Shown here piece after piece: positions 1-10,076 of a stretch of DNA of 64,000 nucleotides (position 1 is its first letter; each line of letters begins with the position of its first letter). This DNA is from Heliorestis acidaminivorans (GTDB taxonomy: Bacteria > Bacillota > Desulfitobacteriia > Heliobacteriales > Heliobacteriaceae), in the NCBI RefSeq assembly GCF_008933955.1, contig NZ_WBXO01000003.1:266757-330756 (forward strand). Direction: 5' to 3'. The notes beneath the pieces were generated by a model. It saw only the letters and a list, made by a program, of their open reading frames with translations, was not told the DNA's origin and did not search any database. A program made the position numbers and the translations under genes.

Positions 1-162
1 AGCATCTAAGGTAGACAAAGAGACTTGTGCCTTGCTAATCCGATCTAATATCAATTGCAACCGATAGGGCAATTGGTCTATGACCTCTGGCTTGGGTACG
101 CTTTCTGAACAGGTTGTAAAAGTTCACGCCAACTAACAAGTGAGTAGACTTATCTTAAAAAA
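1..162. other. left-edge stretch without a recognisable gene
   Basis: No complete gene is visible. On the minus strand about 38 codons are open from position 118 to the left edge, but the stretch is preceded by in-frame stops and has no start codon. On the plus strand a short frame runs in from the left edge and stops at about position 69. Either could be the tail or remnant of a gene lying mostly outside the window. Neither is recognisable to me. Confidence 0.3.
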
Positions 163-198
163 AAGAGAGCACAGTAGTGAATCTACTGATGCTCTCTT
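163..198. terminator. strong hairpin terminator, probably bidirectional
   Basis: A near-perfect inverted repeat (AAGAGAGCA paired with TGCTCTCTT, extended by AGTAG with CTACT) is preceded by a run of eight A and followed by a T-rich stretch. This is the form of an intrinsic terminator that can work in both directions. It insulates nrfHA from whatever lies to the left. Confidence 0.75.
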
Positions 199-425
199 CT
201 GCTTTTTATAAGGTCAAAGCCCCTGTTTTAGCTACCCTAAAAAATAACTTCCTCCGGTTTGCATCTTTTTTAAATGGCTCTGTTCTAAAAACAAAACAAC
301 TTTTTTATCATTTTTTAACAATTCCGTAGTTCATGGCGATGCAAGCGGGCGGCTTCTCTGTGTCATATCTACTAAATCGTGGATAAAAAGAAGCCTAAGC
401 TCAAAAACTGAGACAGGGTGAGTCA
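199..425 (+). promoter_or_regulatory. nrfHA leader region
   Basis: Gene-free region before nrfH. It holds a block at 256-280 that recurs at 38267-38290, and a hairpin at 351-395 (GGCTTCT paired with AGAAGCC, loop about 31 nt) in the presumed 5' untranslated region. A weak promoter-like pair (TTGCAT, 18-nt gap, TTCTAA) lies at 259-288. I see no clear FNR-type dyad. nrfH is preceded by GGGTGA seven or so bases before its ATG. Confidence 0.3.
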
Positions 426-941
426 ATGAATTGGGAAAAAATATGGAAAAAAGAATGGAAAATGACCTGGTGGAAAGGTGCTATCATGGGTTTGTTTGTC
501 CTCATTGCCATCGGTTTTGTGATCGGTCGACAGCCTTTAAAAGGTCTAGTCTATGCGCTCGATGCACCGGAACTTTGTGTTAGCTGTCATGTTATGGAGC
601 CCCATTATGAATCATGGTACCACTCGTCCCATCGAGATGTACTTTGTAACGATTGTCATACACCTCATAATTTTGTTGGAAAATGGGTTACCAAAGCACG
701 AGCTGGTATTGTCGATACCTGGGTTTATTATGTAGGCCCTATGCCAGCGCAGTTTCGAGCCAAACCTCATACCCAACAAATTTTGCATGATAATTGTGTA
801 CGTTGTCATAACCATCTTATTGGTCGCATTGGTGACACTTTGCATGGTGAAGGAGCTTTTTGTTTTTCCTGTCACCGCCATGTGCCCCATGGTATACAAA
901 CGGGTCTAGGACCCAATCCTCTGGAATTAGATTGGAGGTAA
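426..941 (+). CDS. nrfH: cytochrome c nitrite reductase small subunit, NapC/NirT family
   Basis: NrfH is the membrane-anchored tetrahaem quinol dehydrogenase that passes electrons from menaquinol to NrfA for reduction of nitrite to ammonium. The 171-aa protein has one N-terminal membrane helix (about residues 18-35) followed by four CxxCH haem sites at 51-55, 74-78, 124-128 and 146-150. The first site continues as CxxCHxM (Met57); in characterised NrfH an unusual Met ligand sits at haem 1. Length and motif spacing are normal for the family. The stop lies six bases before the nrfA start, so the two form one operon. No nrfBCD or haem-lyase genes accompany them here. Confidence 0.96.
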   Translation: MNWEKIWKKEWKMTWWKGAIMGLFVLIAIGFVIGRQPLKGLVYALDAPELCVSCHVMEPHYESWYHSSHRDVLCNDCHTPHNFVGKWVTKARAGIVDTWVYYVGPMPAQFRAKPHTQQILHDNCVRCHNHLIGRIGDTLHGEGAFCFSCHRHVPHGIQTGLGPNPLELDWR

Positions 942-947
942 CTTTAT

Positions 948-2279
948 ATGGTCAGTAGAAAATATATTCTTCTTCTTTGGTCTGTTCTTTTTCTCTTCTT
1001 TATTGTCTATTTGTCGGGATGTACCCTCTTGCAAAATCGTCAAGCGGAAAGAGCGCCTGTGGAGCTTAGTGAATTTGAAGCCGATCCCGCTGTCTGGGGC
1101 CGCCTTTATCCTGATCATTATGACTCTTATCTGCAGAATTACATGATTTCTCGTACCGAATATGGTGGTTCTGATATGTATTCCAAGCTTGAACGGGAGC
1201 CTTTACTGCGTATTATCTTTAATGGTTTTGGCTTTTCAAAAGAGTATAACGAAGATCGTGGCCATATTTACTCCCTAGAAGATATTAAGCTGATTGATCC
1301 AGCTCGTAAAAGTGTGGGCACTTGCATCACATGTAAAACTTCGGATTTCAAGCGGATTTATCATGACCACGGTGAAAATTATTACACCATGGCCATAACA
1401 GACTTGTTAGACCAATCTCAGCATCCTGTTTCTTGCTTAGATTGTCACCATCCTGAAACGAATGAACTGGTGATTACGCGCCCCGCTTTAATTGAAGCTT
1501 TTGAGCGTCAAGGCCGTGATATTACAAAAGCTACGCGCAATGAAATGCGAAGCCTCGTTTGTGCTCAATGCCATGTGGAATATTATTTTGAACCAGAGAC
1601 GAAAAAGCTTGTTTTCCCTTGGGATCAAGGTGTCAAAGCCGATGAAATCTATGCTTATTTTGAAGAAATTGGTTTTTCCGATTGGGTCCACCCTGATTCA
1701 CAAACACCGGTTTTGAAAGCACAGCATCCTGATTGGGAGCTCAATCAAGGCAGTGTTCATCAACAAAATGGTGTCTCTTGTTCCGATTGTCATATGCCTT
1801 ATGTTCGTGTAGGCGCCATGAAAATTTCTTCTCATTGGTGGACAAGTCCTTTGCATAATCTTCAAGAATCTTGTGGCACTTGCCATCGCCAATCGGAAGA
1901 TTATCTCAAAGAACGTATTCTGTATACACAGCGCCGTGTTTATGATCAAATGATGAAGGCTCAACAATCTGTGACCGGTGCTATTCAATCGATTGCACAA
2001 GCGATGGATCAAGCAAATGTAGACGAGAGCAAACTGAACGAAGCTCGTGCTTTGCATCGCGAAGCACAGTGGTATGTAGATTTTATTTCTTCAGAAAACT
2101 CCATGGGCTTTCACAATCCTCAGGAAGCATTACGAATTCTAGCTGATAGCCAGCGTCTAGCTGGAGAAGCCAGAGTAAAGGCTCTAGAGTCTTTAACAGG
2201 CCAATCTCTTCCCGAGTTGTTAGAGCCTGAGAACCCTGGTTTTTATACAACACAAGAAGATCGCAATCCACCGCAGTAG
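948..2279 (+). CDS. nrfA: cytochrome c nitrite reductase catalytic subunit, lipoprotein form
   Basis: NrfA is the pentahaem enzyme that reduces nitrite to ammonium in six electrons (dissimilatory nitrate reduction to ammonium). The 443-aa protein shows the diagnostic CxxCK active-site haem at 126-130 and four CxxCH sites at 163-167, 205-209, 278-282 and 309-313. A Tyr shortly after the third haem and the QH pair at 259-260 match catalytic positions known in the family. The N-terminus is a lipoprotein signal with lipobox LSGC (Cys25), so the enzyme should be tethered to the outer face of the membrane beside NrfH, as expected in a Gram-positive cell. Confidence 0.97.
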   Translation: MVSRKYILLLWSVLFLFFIVYLSGCTLLQNRQAERAPVELSEFEADPAVWGRLYPDHYDSYLQNYMISRTEYGGSDMYSKLEREPLLRIIFNGFGFSKEYNEDRGHIYSLEDIKLIDPARKSVGTCITCKTSDFKRIYHDHGENYYTMAITDLLDQSQHPVSCLDCHHPETNELVITRPALIEAFERQGRDITKATRNEMRSLVCAQCHVEYYFEPETKKLVFPWDQGVKADEIYAYFEEIGFSDWVHPDSQTPVLKAQHPDWELNQGSVHQQNGVSCSDCHMPYVRVGAMKISSHWWTSPLHNLQESCGTCHRQSEDYLKERILYTQRRVYDQMMKAQQSVTGAIQSIAQAMDQANVDESKLNEARALHREAQWYVDFISSENSMGFHNPQEALRILADSQRLAGEARVKALESLTGQSLPELLEPENPGFYTTQEDRNPPQ

Positions 2280-2303
2280 CCAGGGGGACGTTTCGCTTGC
2301 CTG
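2280..2303 (+). repeat. palindromic intergenic repeat, copy 1
   Basis: Starts at the base after the nrfA stop. It contains AGGGGGACGTTTCGCTTGCC; the ends GGCAAG/CTTGCC-like arms and a GGGGACG core recur after fixX, the hybrid kinase at 38462 and glmS. It is not explained by coding sequence. Confidence 0.55.
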
Positions 2304-2327
2304 TTCATAAGATCAAGACAATCGCCT
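2304..2327 (+). repeat. 24-bp dispersed repeat, copy A
   Basis: Twenty-three of 24 bases match 6606-6629 in the fixA leader. Both copies begin TTCATAAG and end CAATCGCCT, and both are preceded by a TGCCT-like stretch. Function unknown. Confidence 0.5.
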
Positions 2328-2369
2328 AAGAAAAGCACCTACTGAAATCCCCCAGTAGGTGCTTTTCTT
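2328..2369. terminator. bidirectional terminator between nrfA and chemoreceptor
   Basis: A perfect 17-bp stem (AAGAAAAGCACCTACTG with its complement, 8-nt loop) lies between convergent genes. T-rich arms and flanks allow it to stop transcription of nrfHA from the left and of the chemoreceptor from the right. Confidence 0.9.
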
Positions 2370-2436
2370 ATAAATTCTATTTTCATCTTTGATGATTTTT
2401 CGCGGTGTTGGACCCTGGCTGCCCTCAGGCTATTTC

Positions 2437-4545
2437 TTACAATTTAAATTTCTTCACCAGACGATCAAGCTCTTCGGCCATTTGAGCTTGATTGACAGCT
2501 GTATTGGTTACGTCATTTATGGCTTCGCTCGTATGCTCGGCGCCTCGGGCGATTTCGGTAGTGCCTCTATTGGCTTGATTTACCATTTCTGTTACTTGTA
2601 CCATTGCGTTTGATACTTCTGTTGTTGATGCTAAGACTTCTTTCGTTAGCTTTGATGTTTCTGTCACAATTTGCTGAAATGCCTGAGCATCTTGCTGGTA
2701 CTGAGCGCCTACTTCGACGAAAGATTCGTAATCTCTTTTCACTTGTGTATTGAGAAAACTCATTACTTCTTGACTGCTTTCGACGAGCGATTCGATAGAA
2801 AGCTGTACTTTTCTCGTTACTTTTTGGATGTTTTGTACCGAGTCGGCTGAATGATTGGCCAATTTACGGACTTCATCAGCAACGACTGCAAAGCCTCGGC
2901 CTTGCTCGCCAGCATGAGATGCTTCTATGGCTGCATTCAAGGCCAAAAGGTTTGTTTGTGCCGATATATCAGCAATCGAATCGGCTAGATGAGCTATTTC
3001 TGTTACAATCTTTGCTTCTTTAATAGCCTGGTTCATTTTGCTGTTAATACTCTCATAGATATTGCCAGCTTGTTGGTACGATGTACCGGCTTTTGTTACC
3101 AAATCGTTGGCTCTGGCATTGACTTCTTGCGCTTTCGAACAAGAGACTGTCGCTTCTTGATAGAGCTGTGTTAAAGCAGTTACTGTTTCTTCGCTAGAAG
3201 CACTGATTTCTTCTGCTGAAGCTGAAAGAGTCTCCATGCTTGCAGAGATTTCTTCAGAAGAAGCGGATACTTCTTCCATATTGGCAGAAACCGTTTGAGT
3301 AGTGGCCGATAACTCTTGTCCTGACGCAGACAATTCTTCGGCTACTTGGGCAATCCTTACGATGGCTTCCTTCATATTCTTTGTCATTGTTTCGACAGCT
3401 ACGGCGATTTGGCCTACTTCATCACTTCTTGCCAAATCTTTTTCCGCCATCTTCGTTCTAAAGTCTCCCTGGGCTACATTCTCTAATCCTGTTAATGCAT
3501 TGCGAAGAGGTGTCGCGATAAAGTGAGCCACCCAGTAGACGATAGCGCTCATAATTAGAATGCCTGCAAGACCGAATCCAATCTGCCAGAACAGCAAATC
3601 ATTGGCTTTGGTATAGATTTCTTTCAAGGGAACCATAGCGCCTACCGCCCAGGGCGTTGTACTGTTACCAATATAAAAAGGAACCGATGCTGTGACAATT
3701 TGCTCCCCAAGCAAATTAGAATATAATTCTGTAAGAATCGGCTCTTTCTTTCTTAGGGCATCGAGGACAGGGCTGTGTTTTCCACCATCAAGTTCAGCAA
3801 TGTTGGTCCCCACGAAAGAAGTGTCTCGAAAGGTTACAAAAGTGCCCTCGTTGGTTATTAGATGTACTGAGCCACTGTCAAAGATTTTTACAGCTTCATG
3901 CTTTTCGATAAAGGTATGTAGAGCGACGTCGATCCCAACAACTCCAACAAATCGATTGTCTAGCAAAACGGGCACGACAAGAGAAACAAGTGTAACCTCT
4001 TGGCCATCTACCAGGTAGGTATAAGGCTCCATAATTGTTTCTTCTCTCGTCGCTTTGGGGATAAGATAGTAATCACCATAGCCAGGTATTTCATAGTTGT
4101 CACAAGGTTGTAAAACAATGCGATTTCCGCTTTTTACCCAGTAGGGAATAAAGCGACCTGTCTCGTCATGACCTGGTGCATTGATATAGGCTTGATCGTT
4201 TCCGTCGAAAGCGTTCGGTTCCCAGAGTGTCCAGACACCTAAGTATTCCTCATTTTTTTCTACTAAGTTTCTCATAATTTGATGAGCTGTCTCTCGATCG
4301 GTCTGTCCTTTTTGTTGAAGCACTGCCATAGCTTCAGCGAGCGCTCTTGCTTCTGCCATGGGCTTGTCCAAAAAGTTTTTTGCTTCTGCTGCCTGCTCTT
4401 GAGCCAAAAGCAAAACTTCGTTATCGGAGAGTTCTTGTACTATCTGGCGAGTCATAAAAGCGCCACTCAGGATTGCGATTGTTAGAACAACAACAAGCGT
4501 TGATACAATAAATAAAAGCAATCGATCTTTAATGTTTAGCCTCAT
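2437..4545 (-). CDS. methyl-accepting chemotaxis protein with double-Cache sensor
   Basis: A 702-aa transmembrane chemoreceptor. Membrane helices lie at about 9-31 and 317-341, with a large extracytoplasmic region of about 280 residues between them that has dCache-like features. A HAMP segment follows. The cytoplasmic signalling hairpin carries the highly conserved tip [20 protein letters not shown], which binds CheA and CheW. The ligand cannot be read from sequence with confidence. The gene is convergent with nrfHA and shares a terminator with it, and a second receptor lies immediately upstream. Confidence 0.93.
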   Translation of the reverse strand: MRLNIKDRLLLFIVSTLVVVLTIAILSGAFMTRQIVQELSDNEVLLLAQEQAAEAKNFLDKPMAEARALAEAMAVLQQKGQTDRETAHQIMRNLVEKNEEYLGVWTLWEPNAFDGNDQAYINAPGHDETGRFIPYWVKSGNRIVLQPCDNYEIPGYGDYYLIPKATREETIMEPYTYLVDGQEVTLVSLVVPVLLDNRFVGVVGIDVALHTFIEKHEAVKIFDSGSVHLITNEGTFVTFRDTSFVGTNIAELDGGKHSPVLDALRKKEPILTELYSNLLGEQIVTASVPFYIGNSTTPWAVGAMVPLKEIYTKANDLLFWQIGFGLAGILIMSAIVYWVAHFIATPLRNALTGLENVAQGDFRTKMAEKDLARSDEVGQIAVAVETMTKNMKEAIVRIAQVAEELSASGQELSATTQTVSANMEEVSASSEEISASMETLSASAEEISASSEETVTALTQLYQEATVSCSKAQEVNARANDLVTKAGTSYQQAGNIYESINSKMNQAIKEAKIVTEIAHLADSIADISAQTNLLALNAAIEASHAGEQGRGFAVVADEVRKLANHSADSVQNIQKVTRKVQLSIESLVESSQEVMSFLNTQVKRDYESFVEVGAQYQQDAQAFQQIVTETSKLTKEVLASTTEVSNAMVQVTEMVNQANRGTTEIARGAEHTSEAINDVTNTAVNQAQMAEELDRLVKKFKL

Positions 4546-4766
4546 ACTTTTCCACGCTCTTTTCTTCTCCTTTTACTTTTCATGCTAGAGCTTGCCATGT
4601 TAAGATAGTAACATCATTCTTTAAAATTTGTAAGATGCTTTTGTCATATATTAAATTTTTTTATGCTTATGATACCTTTTTGTTTTAAATTCACCGATAA
4701 AGGGTACCTCTCCTCGACAGGGCTTCGTCTCTTCGGTTGCGTGGTCTATTGTACGTAGCAAACATT
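4546..4766. other. intergenic region between two chemoreceptor genes
   Basis: AT-rich region holding the promoter and ribosome site of the downstream receptor gene on the minus strand. I see no coding potential and no structured RNA I recognise. Confidence 0.4.
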
Positions 4767-4809
4767 AAAACCACCTCTCCCAGTGAAAAAAACTGGATGA
4801 GGTGGTTTT
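4767..4809 (-). terminator. terminator of the 4845-6446 chemoreceptor
   Basis: Stem AAAACCACCTC paired with GAGGTGGTTTT, with inner CCAGT/ACTGG pairs, ends in T-rich sequence on the minus strand and lies 35 bases after the stop codon. Confidence 0.85.
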
Positions 4810-4844
4810 GTATTCTTCTGAGGTCGCTAAGTGCTTGGGTCCTA

Positions 4845-6446
4845 TTATTGCTTAAATTGCTTCATGCTAAGATTCATTTTGTCTGCCAAGATAGCGAGAG
4901 TATTGCTAGTCTCTGCAATTTGATCCATTGCCGCAGTTTGTTCTTCAACGGAAGCCAAGACTTCTTCCGTACTGGCAGCACTCTCTTCTGCAATTGCGGA
5001 AAGACTTTGAACCATAATAATGATGTTCTTATTTTTATTAGCTAGTTCATTGGTCGATTGACTGATACTCTCTATGTATTTCTTAATTGCATCAATTGCT
5101 TCTGCAATACCTGTGAATTTGGTTTCTGTAAAAGATACACTCTCCGACTGTACTTTCACGACCTCATCCATTTCACCTATTTTTTTGACTGCTGCATCCA
5201 TTTTTATCGATAATAAATTGGTGATCTTTTCAATTTCAGAAGTGAAGCGATTTGAGTCTTCTGCTAACTTGCGTATTTCCTCTGCGACTACGGCAAATCC
5301 TCTTCCATGCTCACCAGCTCTTGCTGCTTCAATCGCTGCGTTTAATGCCAAGAGATTCGTTTGATCTGAGATCTGTTTAATCATGAAGCTAGCGTTAACA
5401 ATGGCCTTAGCACTTTCATTTACCTCTACAATGGTATCATGAACCTCTTTCGCTGTTCTACCATTCTGAATGGTTTTTTCGATTAACTCTGAAAGAATGG
5501 TCGTTCCTTCGTTTTTAAGGCTGTTTACTTTTTCTACAGCAATGCCAAGCTCTCCTACCATTTTTTGATCCTTCGTAACCAACTGACCTAAGAAATTCAT
5601 TTCATCTAAGCCTTTTTGAATTTCTAAGGCTTGGTTACTCGCCCCCTGCGCAATCTCTTCAACAGTTTTGGCAATTTGCATTGCTGAAGAAGATGACTCA
5701 TTACTGATGGTGCTTAAAGCGGCAGAAGAATCGGCAAGTTTGTTGGAAGTTACTATTAATTCATCCATTAAGCTCTTAATATCATAGATCACCTTTTGGA
5801 AGGCTCTAGAAAGACCTCCTACTTCATCTTTCCGGTTTATAAATTTTTCAGGTATATTTTCAGAAACGTCTAAATTCTCTATGATATGAATCAATTGCTT
5901 CAGTGGGTTTGAAATTCTTATTGAACTCATAAACCAAATAAGAAGTAGCAATAGTATGTTCATTGTCATCAGAGAAACTTGTATCGACTTAAGGGTTGTG
6001 ACCTTTCTTTCCGAGAAAGCTTCCGCTGTTGCTACAGCTACATTCGTCGTCGCAAAATAGGTTTCACTTTCCTGAATTAGCTCCTCATAGTTTCCATTTT
6101 TACGAGCCAACTCAATTGTATTTTTTAGTGATAGCCATTCATGTTGCACTTTCGTCATTTCACGAATAAAGCTTTCGTCAGTGGCTTTCGGTAAACCAAG
6201 GGCTTCGTCACCATTGATAAGACCATTGATTAATGTATCTAAGCGATGTACTAAATCATCATTGGGCTGATTCGCCAGCTCAAGCTTTACTAGTCTCTGT
6301 GTTGCTCCTCGGACAATGCCTGCAGAGTTAATTACTGAGCCATCTTGTTGCATTTTATCGAGCTGATAAAAAACAACGACAGTACTTGTAATTGAAAAAA
6401 TAAGTAAGAATATTACAATAATGCGTAGGGTTGTACTTATTTTCAT
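4845..6446 (-). CDS. methyl-accepting chemotaxis protein with PilJ/NarX-like sensor
   Basis: A 533-aa chemoreceptor with membrane helices at about 8-27 and 157-173. The short extracytoplasmic domain contains [17 protein letters not shown] at 40-56, which resembles the P-box-like 'AGRQRMLSQR' motif of the type IV pilus methyl-accepting N-terminal domain (PilJ, NarX/NarQ-like). That domain binds nitrate or nitrite in NarX-type sensors. A HAMP region and the signalling tip [20 protein letters not shown] follow. Its position two genes from nrfHA makes a nitrogen-oxyanion ligand an attractive but unproven guess. The region after the stop ends in a clear terminator. Confidence 0.92.
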   Translation of the reverse strand: MKISTTLRIIVIFLLIFSITSTVVVFYQLDKMQQDGSVINSAGIVRGATQRLVKLELANQPNDDLVHRLDTLINGLINGDEALGLPKATDESFIREMTKVQHEWLSLKNTIELARKNGNYEELIQESETYFATTNVAVATAEAFSERKVTTLKSIQVSLMTMNILLLLLIWFMSSIRISNPLKQLIHIIENLDVSENIPEKFINRKDEVGGLSRAFQKVIYDIKSLMDELIVTSNKLADSSAALSTISNESSSSAMQIAKTVEEIAQGASNQALEIQKGLDEMNFLGQLVTKDQKMVGELGIAVEKVNSLKNEGTTILSELIEKTIQNGRTAKEVHDTIVEVNESAKAIVNASFMIKQISDQTNLLALNAAIEAARAGEHGRGFAVVAEEIRKLAEDSNRFTSEIEKITNLLSIKMDAAVKKIGEMDEVVKVQSESVSFTETKFTGIAEAIDAIKKYIESISQSTNELANKNKNIIIMVQSLSAIAEESAASTEEVLASVEEQTAAMDQIAETSNTLAILADKMNLSMKQFKQ

Positions 6447-6605
6447 ATATCATCCCCCTATAAGGCCTATATGTCCTAATTATAGCAGAAAGTACTGTAC
6501 TAAGCCCAATTTTCGCAATCTTTTAATGGCCATCATTATTTGAAATGAGATACTTTTTGATAAATTTTTCCTTCCGTCGATTTCTTGGACAAGCCCCTGC
6601 CTTTA

Positions 6606-6629
6606 TTCATAAGGTCAAGACAATCGCCT
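6606..6629 (+). repeat. 24-bp dispersed repeat, copy B
   Basis: Second copy of the repeat seen at 2304-2327, with one mismatch. Here it sits in the untranslated leader 33 bases before the chosen fixA start. Confidence 0.5.
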
Positions 6630-6661
6630 TTTACATGATTTCTTTTCTAAGGTGGAAGATT

Positions 6662-7507
6662 ATGAACATCATGGAGGGGGCGTTCGTTATAAATATAGCT
6701 GTTTGCTTAAAACAAGTTCCTGACACAAGCGAAGTGCGACTGGACCCCAAGACGAATACGTTAAAACGGGAAGGCATCCCTTCTATTATAAATCCTTACG
6801 ATGCTCATGCTCTTGAAGAAGCGTTGACCCTTCGCGATCAAGTGGGCGGTCAAGTTATTGTTCTGTCCATGGGACCTCCACAGGCAGTGCAATCCTTAAA
6901 GAAAGCGATTTCCTATGGTGCAGACCGTGCCATCTTATTGACCGATCGTGTTTTTGCTGGCAGTGACACTCTTGCCACTAGCTACATCCTGACAGGCGCT
7001 TTGCAGAAATTGATGCAAGAAGAGCCTATTGACCTTATTCTCTGTGGCAAACAAGCCATTGATGGTGATACAGCACAAGTGGGGCCTGGTATTGCCAGTC
7101 GACTTGGTTGGCCCCTTTTGACCTACGTATCGAAAGTAGAAAAAATATCACCGCAAGCTCGGGAGATTATGGTCCATCGCAAATTAGAAGAAGGTCGCGA
7201 AGTACTTCGCGCTTCCTTGCCGGCTCTCCTTACCGTGGTAAAAGAAATTAATGAAATCCGCTATGCGCCTTTGCCCGATCTTATTCGAGGAGCCACCTAT
7301 GCAGTGGAGATTTGGAACAATGAAGATCTCCATCTTGACCCGACGCAGTTAGGCCTAAAAGGCTCTCCTACCTGGGTAAGCAAAACAGGCACGCCTCCTT
7401 TGCGGGAAAAAGGCGAGATGCTAGGCAAAGACCAAGCCAGCTCTGCTCAAATTGCTTCCCTCTTAGCAGAACGATTGATACCAGACATTGTCGTCCCCAA
7501 TCGGTAG
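6662..7507 (+). CDS. fixA: electron-transfer flavoprotein beta subunit FixA
   Basis: FixA pairs with FixB to form the ETF-like half of the FixABCX electron-bifurcating complex, which oxidises NADH and reduces ferredoxin/flavodoxin together with quinone. The protein begins near INIAVCLKQVPDTSEV, the usual ETF-beta start, and carries the DPYDAHALEEAL-type and GKQAIDGDTAQVGP motifs of the family. The reading frame is open from 6545, but the ATG at 6662 is chosen because AAGGTGG lies six bases upstream and the resulting 281 residues fit the family. The longer version would translate a dispersed intergenic repeat. First gene of the fixABCX operon. Confidence 0.93.
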   Translation: MNIMEGAFVINIAVCLKQVPDTSEVRLDPKTNTLKREGIPSIINPYDAHALEEALTLRDQVGGQVIVLSMGPPQAVQSLKKAISYGADRAILLTDRVFAGSDTLATSYILTGALQKLMQEEPIDLILCGKQAIDGDTAQVGPGIASRLGWPLLTYVSKVEKISPQAREIMVHRKLEEGREVLRASLPALLTVVKEINEIRYAPLPDLIRGATYAVEIWNNEDLHLDPTQLGLKGSPTWVSKTGTPPLREKGEMLGKDQASSAQIASLLAERLIPDIVVPNR

Positions 7508-7522
7508 AAAGGAGGAAAAGCC

Positions 7523-8548
7523 TTGGCTGAGCATCCTTTGGGCATCTGGGTCTATATTGAGCAAGAAAAAGGCCAGGTCGCGCCTGTCTCCTGGGAGCTA
7601 ATGGGAGAAGGACGCAGACTGGCCGACAAGCTAGGAACATCTCTTTCCGGCGTCGTTCTAGGCCACCAAATCGATAAGGTCATCAACCGTGTCTTTGCCT
7701 ACGGAGCTGACTCTGTCTATGCCATCGATGATCCCCTCTTAGAGCCATACCGCAATCAAACGCACAGCCACGGTCTTGTTCAATTATGCAGAGATCATCA
7801 ACCAGAAATCTTATTAATGGGAGCAACAACGACAGGTCGCGATCTTTCGGGTTCTGTCGCAACGCAGCTAGCTACCGGATTAACAGCTGACTGCACAGAA
7901 CTTGATATTGATGTAGAAAAGAGAAAGCTTTTACAAACGAGACCGGCATTTGGCGGCAATATTTTGGCCACCATTCTATGTCGTGACCGTTGGCCGCAAA
8001 TGGCTACGGTACGTCCGCGCGTCTTTCCAGAGCCAGAAGCTCAAAAAGCTCCATCGAGCACAGTAGTTCGTGGGAAACTTTCCTTGCAACCAAAAGACGT
8101 GACCGTTGAAGTGATAAAAAGAATCAACGAAGAACGCAAAGAAGGCTACCTCGATGGAACCGATATAATCGTTGCTGGTGGAAGAGGTTTAGGAACAAAA
8201 GAAAACTTTCAACTTGTCCATAACCTGGCGCAAGCTTTAGGCGGCATGGCTGGTGCCAGTCGCCCTGCTGTAGAATCTGGTTGGATTTCTTATTCCCATC
8301 AAGTAGGACAAACAGGCTATAGCGTACGACCGAAGCTCTATATTGCCGCCGGTATCTCTGGCGCTATACAACACCTTGTAGGAATGCAAAATGCTGAAAT
8401 TATTGTTGCTATCAACAAAGACCCTGATGCCCCGATTTTTCGTGTCGCGACCTATGGCATCATCGCCGATGCTGCAGAGTTCCTTCCCATCTTTACAGAG
8501 GAAGTAAAAAAGCGCATGGAAGGAAAGGCAGTGACCGCAAAAGCATGA
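7523..8548 (+). CDS. fixB: electron-transfer flavoprotein alpha subunit FixB
   Basis: The 341-aa ETF alpha-type subunit. The C-terminal FAD-binding domain is clear: IIVAGGRGLGTKENFQ, the ASRPAVESGWI segment, GQTGYSVRPKLYIAAGISG and INKDPDAPIF. The start is a TTG preceded by a strong AAAGGAGGAA. It lies 15 bases after fixA and overlaps fixC by four bases (ATGA), which indicates translational coupling. In bifurcating ETFs the two FADs held by FixA and FixB carry out the electron split. Confidence 0.94.
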   Translation: MAEHPLGIWVYIEQEKGQVAPVSWELMGEGRRLADKLGTSLSGVVLGHQIDKVINRVFAYGADSVYAIDDPLLEPYRNQTHSHGLVQLCRDHQPEILLMGATTTGRDLSGSVATQLATGLTADCTELDIDVEKRKLLQTRPAFGGNILATILCRDRWPQMATVRPRVFPEPEAQKAPSSTVVRGKLSLQPKDVTVEVIKRINEERKEGYLDGTDIIVAGGRGLGTKENFQLVHNLAQALGGMAGASRPAVESGWISYSHQVGQTGYSVRPKLYIAAGISGAIQHLVGMQNAEIIVAINKDPDAPIFRVATYGIIADAAEFLPIFTEEVKKRMEGKAVTAKA

Positions 8549-9957
8549 GCCAGAAAAATAAAAAAAAGCAAGACATAGCTCTAGCGAAAGAAAGCAGTCC
8601 AAGCAAAGATAAAGCTATGAAAGATAAAAAGCTTGAGCGATGGGCCTCTATACCTCATGAATTCGAAGCAATCGTCGTCGGTGGCGGTCCCGCTGGCTTA
8701 TCTGCGGCCTATACATTGGCCAAAGGCGGTGTAAAAACCTTACTCATAGAGCGCGGTGACTTTCCAGGCAGCAAAAATGTCATGGGAGGCGTACTCTACA
8801 GTTACCCTACGGCCCAAGTCTTTCCTGATTTTTGGAAAAAAGCACCCTTAGAGCGCCCCATCATTGAGCAGCGCGCTTATCTCTTAGCCGAAGATTCGGC
8901 AATCACAGCAGGCTTTAAAGACAATCGTTTTTTTGAAGAACCTTATAACAACTTCACCGTTTTTCGAGGTCGCTTTGATAAATGGATGGCTGGTGAAGCC
9001 ATGGAAGCAGGTGCCTTACTTGTATCTGAGACAGTCGTCACCGACCTGCTTTATGAAGGAGAAGGCACTGGGAAAAAAGTTGTCGGTGTGATAACCAATC
9101 GAGAGGAAGGCACTGTCCGCGGCCACGTCGTCTTGCTCTGCGAAGGTGCCAACAGCATATTGGCTCAAAGAGCTGGACTGCAAGAAGACCTGTCCCCTGG
9201 CGATCTAGCTTGTGCTGTCAAAGAAGTGATCAAATTGCCCAAAGGCGCCATCGAAGAACGATTTAATGTGGAAAAAGGCCAGGGCGTAACGATTGAGTTA
9301 CTTGGTGAAGCCACCTTAGGCATGTTCGGTATGGGTTGGATCTACACCAACAAAGACACCCTTTCCGTTGGTGTAGGTGTCATGATTAACGAACTCTCCC
9401 GCCGCGGCCTAAACCCCAACACAGTTTTAGAAAAAATGAAAAACCATCCTGCCCTACGCCCTTTGCTCGTAGAAGGTGAAACAGTAGAGTATTTGGCCAA
9501 AATCATACCCGAAGGTGGCTATAAGCAGGTTCCAAAGCTCTACAGCAATGGCGTTCTTGTCTGTGGAGACACAGCCATGCTCGTCAATGGCGTTCATCGA
9601 GAAGGATCGAACCTAGCCATGACGTCAGGAAAAATGGCCGCAGAAACAGTCATCGAAGCAAAAGCCAAAGGAGACTTCTCAGCAGAGGCATTAAAAAGAT
9701 ACAAAGAACGTCTCGAAGACAGCTTCGTGTTAAAAGATCTGAAAAAGTATCAAAATGTGTCAGGCCTTATGCAGACCAATCCTCATTTCTTTACAGTCTA
9801 TCCAAATATGGCTCGTCAAGCTGCGCAGGAGCTATTTACTGTTAATAACGTTCCGAAGAAAGAAAAACAGAAAAAAATCATCAGAGATATACGGAAAAAA
9901 AGAAGTTTAACGCAGATAGCTGGTGATCTCTATCGTATCTGGCGTACTTTTGGATAG
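8545..9957 (+). CDS. fixC: flavoprotein dehydrogenase FixC (ETF-quinone oxidoreductase type)
   Basis: FixC passes the high-potential electron from FixAB towards the quinone pool. The 470-aa protein has an FAD dinucleotide-binding motif VVGGGPAGLSAAYTLA beginning near residue 44 and an ERGDFPGSKNVMGGVLYS segment typical of FixC/ETF-QO. GDTAMLVNGVHREGSNLAM near the C-terminal third is the second FAD contact. The first 35 or so residues are rich in Lys and unusual; ATG codons a little downstream could be the true start. It overlaps fixB by four bases. Confidence 0.94.
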   Translation: MSQKNKKKQDIALAKESSPSKDKAMKDKKLERWASIPHEFEAIVVGGGPAGLSAAYTLAKGGVKTLLIERGDFPGSKNVMGGVLYSYPTAQVFPDFWKKAPLERPIIEQRAYLLAEDSAITAGFKDNRFFEEPYNNFTVFRGRFDKWMAGEAMEAGALLVSETVVTDLLYEGEGTGKKVVGVITNREEGTVRGHVVLLCEGANSILAQRAGLQEDLSPGDLACAVKEVIKLPKGAIEERFNVEKGQGVTIELLGEATLGMFGMGWIYTNKDTLSVGVGVMINELSRRGLNPNTVLEKMKNHPALRPLLVEGETVEYLAKIIPEGGYKQVPKLYSNGVLVCGDTAMLVNGVHREGSNLAMTSGKMAAETVIEAKAKGDFSAEALKRYKERLEDSFVLKDLKKYQNVSGLMQTNPHFFTVYPNMARQAAQELFTVNNVPKKEKQKKIIRDIRKKRSLTQIAGDLYRIWRTFG

Positions 9958-10076
9958 TGCTTTATGATAGCGCTTTTCAATAGCACTTTTGCATAACACG
10001 GTTCGGTGAAAAACTCGTAAATAGAATTTGACAACTCCAGAACTCTACAGCTCTGTAAGTCGAGGCGGTGAAGTTT

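Noticed and set aside
6545..6661. N-terminal extension of the fixA frame
   Set aside because: It has no ribosome site, is not in the ETF-beta family, and would translate a dispersed intergenic repeat. The ATG at 6662 has a good AAGGTGG.
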